From positions 1-64,000 of the forward strand of contig NZ_VOWY01000016.1 of assembly GCF_008014645.1 (NCBI RefSeq): a DNA stretch of 64,000 nt. Direction: 5' to 3'. The position numbers and the translations under genes are program-made. The notes beneath the pieces were generated by a model that saw nothing but the letters and a program-made list of their open reading frames with translations, had not been told where the DNA came from and made no database searches. Below are positions 18,443 to 26,118 of the stretch, piece after piece. How positions within the stretch are numbered: position 1 is the first letter of the stretch; every line of letters starts with the position of its first letter. This DNA comes from Collinsella sp. BA40. GTDB taxonomy: Bacteria > Actinomycetota > Coriobacteriia > Coriobacteriales > Coriobacteriaceae.

Positions 18443-19051
18443 CTATGATTCCGCCTGCAAGGTAGCGCCCTGGGCCATCTCGATGCCCTGCTCGATACCG
18501 TCCAAGCCCAGGCGGCCCTGCCCGTAGGCCACCAGGTTCCCCTCGGCGTCAACCAGGTACGTCACGGGAACAGCGTTGACGCCATATGCGCTGGCGGCTG
18601 ACATCTCGGTGTCGAAATAGATCGGGAACGTGTAGCCCTTCTCCTCGATATAGGTGCGGGCAACGTCTTGCGTCTCGCTGCCGGCGGTGAGGTTCACCAT
18701 CATGAAATGGACGTTGTCGCCATAGGCGGCGTACGCCTCCTCGAAGTCGGGCATGCCGGTTTTGCATACGCCGCACCAGCTGGCCCAGAAGCTCACCACC
18801 ACGGGCTTGCCGCGCAAGTCGGAGAGCTTGACTTCGTTGCCGTCGCGATCGAGCACGGTGAAATCGGGCGCCGGCTCGGGCTTGGGGTCCGTGTCCGCGC
18901 TGACCGAGTCCTGCGGTTGCTTGCCTGCCGGTGCGGCAGCGGGAACGGGGGTCGTGGGCGCGTCGCCCATGGTGCTGTAAAGCACCGCGGCGCCACCGAT
19001 CACCGCTGCGAGTGCGAGCGAGCCCACGAGTGCGAGTTGCTTGTTGTTCAT
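18443..19051 (-). CDS. TlpA/ResA-like thiol-disulfide reductase
   Basis: A 202-residue membrane-tethered thioredoxin-fold protein. A signal anchor spans about residues 6-26, then a Pro/Ala-rich linker, then the AhpC/TSA-Redoxin fold with the active site WASWCGVCK and the cis-Pro loop AVPVTYLVD. It should reduce disulfides outside the membrane, receiving electrons from CcdA. The ccdA gene lies directly upstream on the same strand (58-base gap), so the two form a redox relay operon. No cytochrome c maturation genes are in view, so the target could be surface proteins or a methionine sulfoxide reductase. It is convergent with the Ntn hydrolase across repeat copy B. Confidence 0.9.
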   Translation of the reverse strand: MNNKQLALVGSLALAAVIGGAAVLYSTMGDAPTTPVPAAAPAGKQPQDSVSADTDPKPEPAPDFTVLDRDGNEVKLSDLRGKPVVVSFWASWCGVCKTGMPDFEEAYAAYGDNVHFMMVNLTAGSETQDVARTYIEEKGYTFPIYFDTEMSAASAYGVNAVPVTYLVDAEGNLVAYGQGRLGLDGIEQGIEMAQGATLQAES

Positions 19052-19109
19052 GGGTGGTCCTTTCGAGTGCTCGTATGGGGGCGTGGGTGTGCGAACGTGC
19101 GGCGGCGCG

Positions 19110-19772
19110 CTATGACAGCGCGCCTACCAGGCCGGTCATGGCTCCGGTGGCCATGAGGACGCCCATGGCTATCAGCAGCGCACCGCTTGCCTTGGTGATT
19201 GCGTCATAGTGTCGCTTGATAACATCGAATGCCCCTTTGAACTGGTCGATCAGCAGGGCGCTGGCGAAGAACGGAATACCGAGCCCGGCGGAGTAGGCGA
19301 GCAGCATGAGCATGCCCTCGATGACATGGCCCTGCTGCCCGGCAAGCATGAGGGCGGAGCCCAGAAAGGCGCCGACGCACGGAGTCCAGCCGAGCGAGAA
19401 GACCGCGCCCAGGGCGAGGGCGGAAAAGAAGCCAAGGTCGCGGACTGCGGCAGCACGCCGTGCTCCATGGAACAGGCCGAGCTTGATGACGCCGAGGAAG
19501 TTGAGGCCCAGCACGATGACCACGCTGCCGCATACGACGTTCACCACGGTCTGGTATTCGCGCAACAGGCCGCCGATGGAGCCGGCCAGCGCGCCCATCG
19601 TAACGAATACCAGCGTGAATCCCAGGATGAAGCCGAGGGCGTTCCGTGCCGTCGCCCCGCTTCCGCGCGTCGAGTCGCCGGCGAAGTACGCTATGTAGAC
19701 GGGAAGCATGGGCAGCAGGCACGGTGAGATGAAGGTGATGATGCCTTCAAGAAAGGCGGCGACATAGGGCAT
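19110..19772 (-). CDS. ccdA: CcdA-type cytochrome c biogenesis/thiol transporter
   Basis: A 220-residue DsbD-beta/CcdA family membrane protein with six hydrophobic spans. It carries electrons from cytoplasmic thioredoxin across the membrane to extracellular thiol reductases. The two paired Cys are recognisable: one in the first span region (FISPCLLPMLPVY) and one in the fourth (SLGWTPCVGAFLG). The ATG follows GGAGG. Its only operon partner is the TlpA-like gene downstream, which is the expected electron acceptor. Confidence 0.92.
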   Translation of the reverse strand: MPYVAAFLEGIITFISPCLLPMLPVYIAYFAGDSTRGSGATARNALGFILGFTLVFVTMGALAGSIGGLLREYQTVVNVVCGSVVIVLGLNFLGVIKLGLFHGARRAAAVRDLGFFSALALGAVFSLGWTPCVGAFLGSALMLAGQQGHVIEGMLMLLAYSAGLGIPFFASALLIDQFKGAFDVIKRHYDAITKASGALLIAMGVLMATGAMTGLVGALS

Positions 19773-20084
19773 GCGGGAACCTCCGCGGTTGGATGGCGTT
19801 ACAGGTCTGATGCTGCCCAGTTTAAAGGAGCGGACAGGTTTCTGCGGGTGATAAAGTCACAAATCCTATGGTTGCAGCGTAGGGGCGCCCGGGCCGCTGG
19901 GAGGGGTAAAGCGCGCCGTCTGGCGAGCGGGCTGCCGTGCGACGGCGCGCTCGATTCATACTTACCAAATGGTATTGACAGATCGCGGGCGTTCGACAGG
20001 CGCCGTGCGATACGAAGCGATGCGTTCCGGGTCCCGGCTTGCGCAGACGGTGCCTTCGGACGCGTTTCCTATGTTAGGAGGACC
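19773..20084. other. Intergenic region between divergent ccdA and GH20 genes
   Basis: About 310 bases carrying the two divergent promoters. The palindrome TACCAAATGGTA (19963-19974) directly abuts a TTGACA box (19975-19980) that reads toward the GH20 gene. No matching -10 is found at normal spacing, so the promoter assignment is tentative. No gene is seen here. Confidence 0.45.
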
Positions 20085-23000
20085 ATGTCTGCTTTCCGTT
20101 CCACCTCGTGGCGCCGCGCGACGCGCCTTGTCATCTCCGGTGCGCTCACCCTGGGCGTCGTGGCCGCCCCCGCTTTGCTGCCCCCTCCTGCGGCGTATGC
20201 CGCGCAGCAGCAGAGCTCGCAGGAGCTGTGCGAGCTGGTGAACCCCGTGCTTCAAAGCTACGTTCCCGCAGCGGGGGAGCCGTGGTCGTTCGAATCGACG
20301 TCGCGCATCATCGTCAATGCGAGCGAGGCCAACCTTAAAAACGAGCGCCTCGCCGAGGTCGTCAACCTCATGAATGCCGAGTACGCCGAAAAGGAGCTCG
20401 TCGCCGGCTTCATGGGTATGGTCTACGCCCCCGCCGACTCCGCTGCCGCCGCCGACATCGTCGTCGACGTCGTGCCGGTTGAGCAGATCACCGATCAGAC
20501 GAAGTCCGCCGAGGCCTATAAGATCGATGTCTCCGCAACCGGCGGCGTGCGCATCTACGGCGCGAGCGAGAACGCGGTCATGTTCGGCCTGCGCACCATC
20601 GAGGCCATCATGCAGACCAACAACGGCGAGCTTCCCGCGGGCCAGATCGTCGACTGGCCCAACCTGCAGGAGCGTCGCCTGTTCGTGGATTGCGGCCGCA
20701 AGTTCTTCTCCAAGGATTGGTTCATCCGCCAGATCCATGAGATGGCCTACCTCAAGCTCAATACGATCGACATGCACTTCTCCGAGAACCTGGGCTTCCG
20801 CATCGAGTGCGAAACCGACCCCGCGATTGTGTCCCCCGAGTTCCTCACCAAGGCCGAGGTTCTGGAGATCCTCGAGGAGGCCCGGCTGTACGGCATCAAG
20901 GTCATTCCGTCCATCGACTCCCCAGGCCATGTCGACCAGATCCTTAAGGTGCATCCCGAGTACGGTCAGATCGCCAGCGACGGCAAGACGCACTACGACC
21001 GCGGCCTCGATGTGACCAACCCCGAGGCCATCGCCTATATGAACAGCATCTACAAGGAGTACATCGACCTGTTCAAGCAGGGCGGCACCACCACCGACAT
21101 CTCCATCGGTTGCGATGAGTACATGGAGTTCGACCGCCCGCCGTTCACCTCGATCTACCAGTCCGTCCTGGAGAAGTGGGCCGACGAGAACCTGGGCCGC
21201 GAGTACAGCTGGACCGATACCCTGGCCACCTATATCAACAACCTTGCCGAGTTCTGCCGCGACGAGGGCCTCACGCCCCGCGTCTTCAACGACGGCATCT
21301 ATTATGGCGAGAACACGAGCTATCGCCAGAAGGTGCAGATCCACGACTGGATCGGCGTCGACTTCTGGTCGCAGATGAGCTGGAACTGGAATATCGCCAA
21401 CCTGCGCAAGCTCGTGGACCGCGGTATGAAGGACTTCTACAACTTCAACGCCAACTACGGGTACTTCGTCCTGCGCAACGACAACCGCGGCGCGTCCTTC
21501 GATTTCGACGACAGCCTCGAGCGCTGGTGGAACCAGTGGCGCCCCGGCGATTTCCAGGACCGCCAGAACGCCAACGTGCTGCCCGATACCGACCCGCGCA
21601 TCAAGGGAACGGCTATCGCTATCTGGTGCGACTATCCCAACGTCGCCACCGAGGACGAGGTCGCGCAGGGCATCTCCAAGGAGCTGCGCGCCATGGCGTC
21701 TCGCAGCTGGAACGTCGCCTCCAACCGCAACATGAATCTCGACGAGTTCAAGGCCCTTACCGAGCAGCTCGGGCACGACGGCGCCTGGGACCGGGGCCAG
21801 AAGCTTCCGAGCTCTGGCGAGATCTTGCCCGCCGAGAACGTGGGCAAGGTAACGGTGAGCCACGTCGACGGAGCCGGTAAGAAGCTCGCCGAGGACACCG
21901 TGAAGTACGGCGTCGCGGGCGACCCCTTCAGCATCGAGGCGCCCGAGATCTACGGCTACCGACTGGTGAGCGAGAAGCCCACCGTGACCGGCACCTTCAC
22001 CAAGGAGGGCGTCGAGGTCACCTTCGTCTACGAGCTCTTCACCAATAAGGACTCCCTGCTCGAGGCGCTCGCCACCGCCCCCATCGCATCTATGGGCATC
22101 GACGCCACCTATGAGGGCGTTGCCCGCGCGCTGGCCGACGGCCGTGCCGTATTCGAGGACGAGGAGGCTACGCAGCTGCAGGTCGACGCCGCGCTCAAGG
22201 CCATCAACGACGAGGTCGCCGAGGTCGTCTCGATCGACCGGTTCGCGCTGTACGTCGAGTGCACGCACCCGCTCAAGGCCTCGGATTACGTTGGCGGCTA
22301 CGATGCCTACCAGACGGCGCTCGATAAGGCCAAGGCGCTGCTGCATGGGTCCGATGTGACCGAGGAGCAGCTCGGCGCCGCCCTCGAGGAGATCCGCACG
22401 GCGAAGGCCGGCCTGTCGAAGCCTTCGGGCGAGAGGCCCTCGATCGACGCGACGGTCGATTGGTACACCTTCGACGGCGGATTCCCGTACGACAACATGA
22501 TCGATGGCAACCCCGAGACCAAGTGCTGGTTCAATTCCGCTCAGGAGGCGGGCGACGAGGTCGTGTTCACGTTCCCGCAGGCCTTGCAGATGCGGGCGGT
22601 ATCCATCCTGCAAACCGCCGATCTTGGTGGAGACGCCATCAGGGGCGCGGATATCCAGGTGAGCGCCGAGGCATCGGGCGATGCGTGGACCAAAGTGGGC
22701 AGCATGGATAACTCGAAGGCCGAGTGGACCTTCGATTTCGAGGAGCAGCCGGTCCGCCGCGTCCGCATCCTGCTGACTGAGTCTATTGGCAACTGGTACC
22801 AGATCCACGAGGTGACGTTCGCGTCCAAGCCCGCTGCGCAGGACAACACGCTTGCCGATATGATCGAGAACGGCGAGGACGTCAACGTGTCCCGTGCTTC
22901 GGAAGCCGATGCGAAGGCCCTGGTCGCCGCGCTGCTCGAGGGCCAGAAGGCGCTCGTCGCCGGTCGGACCGATGTCGCCGGCCTGGTCACCGCCATCCGC

Positions 23001-24266
23001 GATGCCGCCCGCAGCGTCGAGGCGAGTACCGGCGTCGCGTCGAGCAAGGACGACCTCAAGGCCTTCTACGATTCCGTGAAGGATCTTTCCTCGAAGAACT
23101 ATGACCCTGCGAGCTGGAAGGCCTTTGCCAAGGCGCTCGAGCAGGCCAAGGTGGTCTTGGACGCCAAGGCTCCCATGCAGGTCGACCTCAACGCCGCGCA
23201 CCTTGCGCTGCAGGATAGCTATTATCGCCTGGTGAAGGGCGAGGGCGAGACGCCCGAGCCCGAGGTCGACAAGACCAAGCTCCAGGCCAAGTACGACGAG
23301 GTCAAGGACATCAAGGCCGACGGCTACACCGCCGACTCCTGGAAGGCCTTCGAGTCCGCCCTCAGGACCGCGAAGACGGTCCTCGAGAGCGATAAGGCCG
23401 GCCAGGCCGACGTCGACCTCGCGCTCCAGATGCTCGCCGACGCGCACGCCGGCCTGAAGAAGGAGGAGGCCCCGCAGGTCGATAGGTCCAAGCTCGAGGC
23501 TGCCGTCGAGGAGGCAGGGAAGCTGAAGGCCGACGACTACAAGTCCGCTTCCTGGAAGCCGTTCGTCCGCGCCCTGGCCGAGGCCGAGAAGGTCCTGGCT
23601 GACGAGAAGGCCGACCAGGCAACGGTCGACGCCGCCGCGAAGGTGCTCGCCGACGCGAGGGCCGGCCTGGAGGGGGTCGAGGAGGTCTCCTTCGTCGACG
23701 TGGTAGCCGGCACGCCGCACAAGGGCGACATCGAGTGGCTCGCCGCCAACGGCATCGCTTCCGGCTGGAAGAACGCCGACGGCACCCTCAGCTTCCGCCC
23801 GTATGCTACGGTGAGGCGCGCCGACATGGCCGCCTTCCTCTACCGCCTTGCCGGCGAGCCGGAGTTCGACGCGAAGGGCGTCTCCTTCACCGACGTCGAT
23901 GAGGGCACCCCGCACTACAAGGCCATCCTGTGGCTGGCGGCCGAGGGCGTTTCCACCGGCTGGGAGGCCGCCGACGGCACCGCCGAGTTCCGCCCCTACG
24001 ACGAGATCGCCCGCTGCGACATGGCCGCGTTCCTCTACCGCATGGCCGGGGAGCCGAAGTTCGAGACCGATAAGGGCTTCGCCGACGTGGAGGAGGGCAC
24101 TCCGCACCGCGAGGCCGTCCTGTGGCTCGCCGACGCCGGCGTGTCCACCGGCTGGACGCTCGAGGACGGCAGCTCCGAGTTCCGTCCCTACGACATGATC
24201 GCCCGCGCCGACATGGCCGCGTTCATCCACCGCATGGACCAGAAGGACCTGGTGGACCTGAAGTAG
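20085..24266 (+). CDS. Modular surface GH20 hexosaminidase/lacto-N-biosidase-like protein
   Basis: A 1393-residue exported enzyme. The order is signal peptide (to about residue 40), GH20b alpha/beta domain (45-190), GH20 barrel (about 195-575) with catalytic Asp344-Glu345 in IGCDEYMEF, MucBP-like domain (586-650), FIVAR-type helices, an F5/8-C (CBM32) module (about 785-915), more FIVAR repeats (920-1200) and three SLH-like repeats (about 1203-1390, FxDV and FRPYD motifs). GH20 enzymes release GlcNAc, GalNAc or lacto-N-biose by substrate-assisted catalysis. The DEYM context resembles bifidobacterial lacto-N-biosidase, but specificity is inferred. SLH repeats probably tether it to wall polymer. 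The start follows TAGGAGG. Confidence 0.9.
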   Translation: MSAFRSTSWRRATRLVISGALTLGVVAAPALLPPPAAYAAQQQSSQELCELVNPVLQSYVPAAGEPWSFESTSRIIVNASEANLKNERLAEVVNLMNAEYAEKELVAGFMGMVYAPADSAAAADIVVDVVPVEQITDQTKSAEAYKIDVSATGGVRIYGASENAVMFGLRTIEAIMQTNNGELPAGQIVDWPNLQERRLFVDCGRKFFSKDWFIRQIHEMAYLKLNTIDMHFSENLGFRIECETDPAIVSPEFLTKAEVLEILEEARLYGIKVIPSIDSPGHVDQILKVHPEYGQIASDGKTHYDRGLDVTNPEAIAYMNSIYKEYIDLFKQGGTTTDISIGCDEYMEFDRPPFTSIYQSVLEKWADENLGREYSWTDTLATYINNLAEFCRDEGLTPRVFNDGIYYGENTSYRQKVQIHDWIGVDFWSQMSWNWNIANLRKLVDRGMKDFYNFNANYGYFVLRNDNRGASFDFDDSLERWWNQWRPGDFQDRQNANVLPDTDPRIKGTAIAIWCDYPNVATEDEVAQGISKELRAMASRSWNVASNRNMNLDEFKALTEQLGHDGAWDRGQKLPSSGEILPAENVGKVTVSHVDGAGKKLAEDTVKYGVAGDPFSIEAPEIYGYRLVSEKPTVTGTFTKEGVEVTFVYELFTNKDSLLEALATAPIASMGIDATYEGVARALADGRAVFEDEEATQLQVDAALKAINDEVAEVVSIDRFALYVECTHPLKASDYVGGYDAYQTALDKAKALLHGSDVTEEQLGAALEEIRTAKAGLSKPSGERPSIDATVDWYTFDGGFPYDNMIDGNPETKCWFNSAQEAGDEVVFTFPQALQMRAVSILQTADLGGDAIRGADIQVSAEASGDAWTKVGSMDNSKAEWTFDFEEQPVRRVRILLTESIGNWYQIHEVTFASKPAAQDNTLADMIENGEDVNVSRASEADAKALVAALLEGQKALVAGRTDVAGLVTAIRDAARSVEASTGVASSKDDLKAFYDSVKDLSSKNYDPASWKAFAKALEQAKVVLDAKAPMQVDLNAAHLALQDSYYRLVKGEGETPEPEVDKTKLQAKYDEVKDIKADGYTADSWKAFESALRTAKTVLESDKAGQADVDLALQMLADAHAGLKKEEAPQVDRSKLEAAVEEAGKLKADDYKSASWKPFVRALAEAEKVLADEKADQATVDAAAKVLADARAGLEGVEEVSFVDVVAGTPHKGDIEWLAANGIASGWKNADGTLSFRPYATVRRADMAAFLYRLAGEPEFDAKGVSFTDVDEGTPHYKAILWLAAEGVSTGWEAADGTAEFRPYDEIARCDMAAFLYRMAGEPKFETDKGFADVEEGTPHREAVLWLADAGVSTGWTLEDGSSEFRPYDMIARADMAAFIHRMDQKDLVDLK

Positions 24267-24320
24267 CGCTACCTGCGTTGCCCCGGAAGAGGGCTGTCGC
24301 TCCTGCCGACCAGGCGATGT

Positions 24321-24351
24321 GAGGGGCCCGGCTTTCGAGCCGGGCCCCTTC
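24321..24351 (+). terminator. Terminator after the GH20 gene
   Basis: Arms AGGGGCCCGGC and GCCGGGCCCCTT surround TTTCGA. The hairpin lies 55 bases after the stop. A second, weaker hairpin (AAGGGCGC and GCGCCCTT, 24365-24386) follows at once. Confidence 0.75.
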
Positions 24352-24499
24352 GCCAACCATCCCGAAGGGCGCCTCGTGCGCCCTTTCATCTTTCGAGTCA
24401 TGGGGCGAGGGCGCATCCGCTTCGATTCGTGCGGCATTCGTCGCGGGCGCACCGTGCTGTGCTATCATAGTGGCGAATGCGTTGACGGAGAGGTTGTGC

Positions 24500-24774
24500 G
24501 CCTCACGCGCTGCGGCACAGAGAGGGTGGGTCACCGGCTGAAAGCCCGCCTGCGGCAGCGAGGACACGAGTTCACTCCCGAGCAGCGACTTGAACGGTCG
24601 CCTCGTCGAGTTCTATCGGGCGGGTGCGCACTCAGTAGGGGAGCCGCGCGGCCCCGCGATATGGGTCAAAAGAGGGTGCGCCGGAGAGAAAACCGGCGGC
24701 CAACCGAGGTGGTACCGCGGAATTCCATCCGTCCTTGGGCAGTGCGAGAGCACGCGCCCACGGGCGGATTTTTT
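24500..24774 (+). promoter_or_regulatory. T-box leader (Phe) controlling pheST
   Basis: A tRNA-sensing riboswitch. Stem I shows the AGAGAGGG and CTGAAAG elements, with a specifier-loop TTC (Phe codon) at 24571-24573 in the context GAG-TTC-ACTCCCGAGC. The highly conserved T-box sequence AGGTGGTACCGCGG is at 24707-24720. A terminator hairpin with arms from ATCCGTCC to GGGCGGAT and a run of T follows at 24727-24774. Uncharged tRNA-Phe should pair with the leader, favour the antiterminator and raise pheST expression. A likely -10 box (TATCAT) lies near 24462. Confidence 0.92.
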
Positions 24775-24814
24775 CATGGATAGACGCGACAACGTAAAAC
24801 CGAGAGGGGTTTGC

Positions 24815-25891
24815 ATGAGTCTGATCGACGAGCTCGAAGAGCTGGAGGCACGCGCCAAGGAGCTGATCGAGGGCGCTGAGTCGAGCGAGAAGCTCGAGGC
24901 GGCGCGCGTGGCCCTGCTGGGCCGCAAGGGCGAGATCACGAGCCTGATGCGCATGATGGGCAAGATCACGCCCGAGGAGCGCCCGGTGCTGGGCAAGCGC
25001 GCCAACGAGATGCGCCGCATGGCCGAAACGCTGCTCGAGGGCCGCATGAAGGAGCTCAAGCGCGCGGCGGTGCGCGAGCTCATGGCCACCGAGGCCGTGG
25101 ATATCACGCTGCCGGGCGTGCGTCCGCAGCTGGGTCACCAGCACCTCATCAACCAGATCATCGAGGAGATCGAGGACGTGTTCTGCGGTATCGGCTACAC
25201 CGTGGAGACCGGTCCGCAGGTCGAGTCGAGCTGGTATAACTTCACCGCGCTCAACGCCCCGCTCGACCATCCGAGCCGCTCGGCGCGCGACACCTTCTAC
25301 GTCGAGGACAACGCGCCGGGCACCGCGGCTCATCCCGAGCAGCATGCGCACGGCGAGTCCGACGTGCTGCTGCGTACCCAGACCTCCGGCGTGCAGGTGC
25401 ACACCATGGAGAACCAGGAGCCGCCCATCTACATGATCGCCCCGGGCCGCGTGTACCGTCCCGACACGGCCGACGCCTGCCACCTGCCCCAGTTCCACCA
25501 GGTCGAGGGTCTCGTCGTCGACCGCGGCATCACGTTCGGCGACCTGAAGGGCACGCTCGACTACTTCGTGAAGTGCATGTTCGGCGAGGACCGCGCCACG
25601 CGCTACCGCCCGCATTTCTTCCCGTTCACCGAGCCTTCCTGCGAGGTCGACGTCTCCTGCGGCGTGTGCGGTGGCGAGGGCTGCCCCTTCTGCAAGCACT
25701 CCGGCTGGATCGAGATCTTGGGCTGCGGCATGGTCGACCCCAACGTGCTGCGCAACTGCGGCATCGACCCCGAGGTGTACTCCGGCTTCGCCTTCGGCGC
25801 CGGTGTGGAGCGCATCGCGGCACTTCGCTACGACCTGCCCGACCTGCGCGCTCTCGTCACGGGCGATATGCGCTTCCTGAACCAGTTCTAA
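24815..25891 (+). CDS. pheS: Phenylalanine-tRNA ligase alpha subunit
   Basis: The catalytic subunit of the class II (alpha-beta)2 Phe-tRNA synthetase, 358 residues, a normal bacterial length. It has the N-terminal coiled-coil arm (about 1-85), then the class II core with motif 2 (PGRVYRPD, TPDA-like region, FHQVEG) and motif 3 (FAFGAGVERIAALRY). A CGVCGGEGCPFC stretch looks like a small metal-binding insertion in the core, which is seen in some actinobacterial and other PheS. The ATG follows GAGAGGGG, 41 bases past the T-box terminator. pheT follows after 227 bases, a longer gap than usual. Confidence 0.95.
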   Translation: MSLIDELEELEARAKELIEGAESSEKLEAARVALLGRKGEITSLMRMMGKITPEERPVLGKRANEMRRMAETLLEGRMKELKRAAVRELMATEAVDITLPGVRPQLGHQHLINQIIEEIEDVFCGIGYTVETGPQVESSWYNFTALNAPLDHPSRSARDTFYVEDNAPGTAAHPEQHAHGESDVLLRTQTSGVQVHTMENQEPPIYMIAPGRVYRPDTADACHLPQFHQVEGLVVDRGITFGDLKGTLDYFVKCMFGEDRATRYRPHFFPFTEPSCEVDVSCGVCGGEGCPFCKHSGWIEILGCGMVDPNVLRNCGIDPEVYSGFAFGAGVERIAALRYDLPDLRALVTGDMRFLNQF

Positions 25892-26016
25892 GCTGACGGC
25901 TTGCCCGGGCACCGCATCTTGGCGTTCAATCGTCGGGCGCCGCATGTCAGGCGTGCACCCTCCTTTTTCGTGCCAACCGAGGCACCCGGACAACCCGTCC
26001 CCGTTGTTGAGTTTCC

Positions 26017-26099
26017 GCCTCAGATTGGTGCCTATCCCCAAATCGAGGCATGAAGTAGAGATAACGCCTCAGATTGGTGCCTGTCCCCAATTTGAGGCT
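26017..26099. repeat. Two hairpin-forming repeats between pheS and pheT
   Basis: Two copies start at 26017 and 26066, 49 bases apart. Each has GCCTCAGATTGG, a TGCC-[TG]A/TGT loop, CCCCAAAT or CCCCAATT, and GAGGC, so each folds back on itself. The GGTGCC/GTCCCC core resembles a REP-like intergenic sequence found in varied bacteria. A third, diverged relative appears near 25965-26005. They lie in the transcribed spacer of the pheST operon. Confidence 0.7.
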
Positions 26100-26118
26100 T
26101 CGATAGAAAAGGTTTGAG

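Noticed and set aside
19962-24452. A 1496-codon open frame on the minus strand across the GH20 gene
   Set aside because: The plus-strand frame encodes a clear GH20, MucBP, CBM32 and SLH protein. The minus frame has no domain and only reflects base composition.
24500-24774. Possible attachment or integration site near the T-box
   Set aside because: The conserved AGGTGGTACCGCGG, Phe specifier and terminator explain it fully as a T-box. No direct repeats or integrase are nearby.
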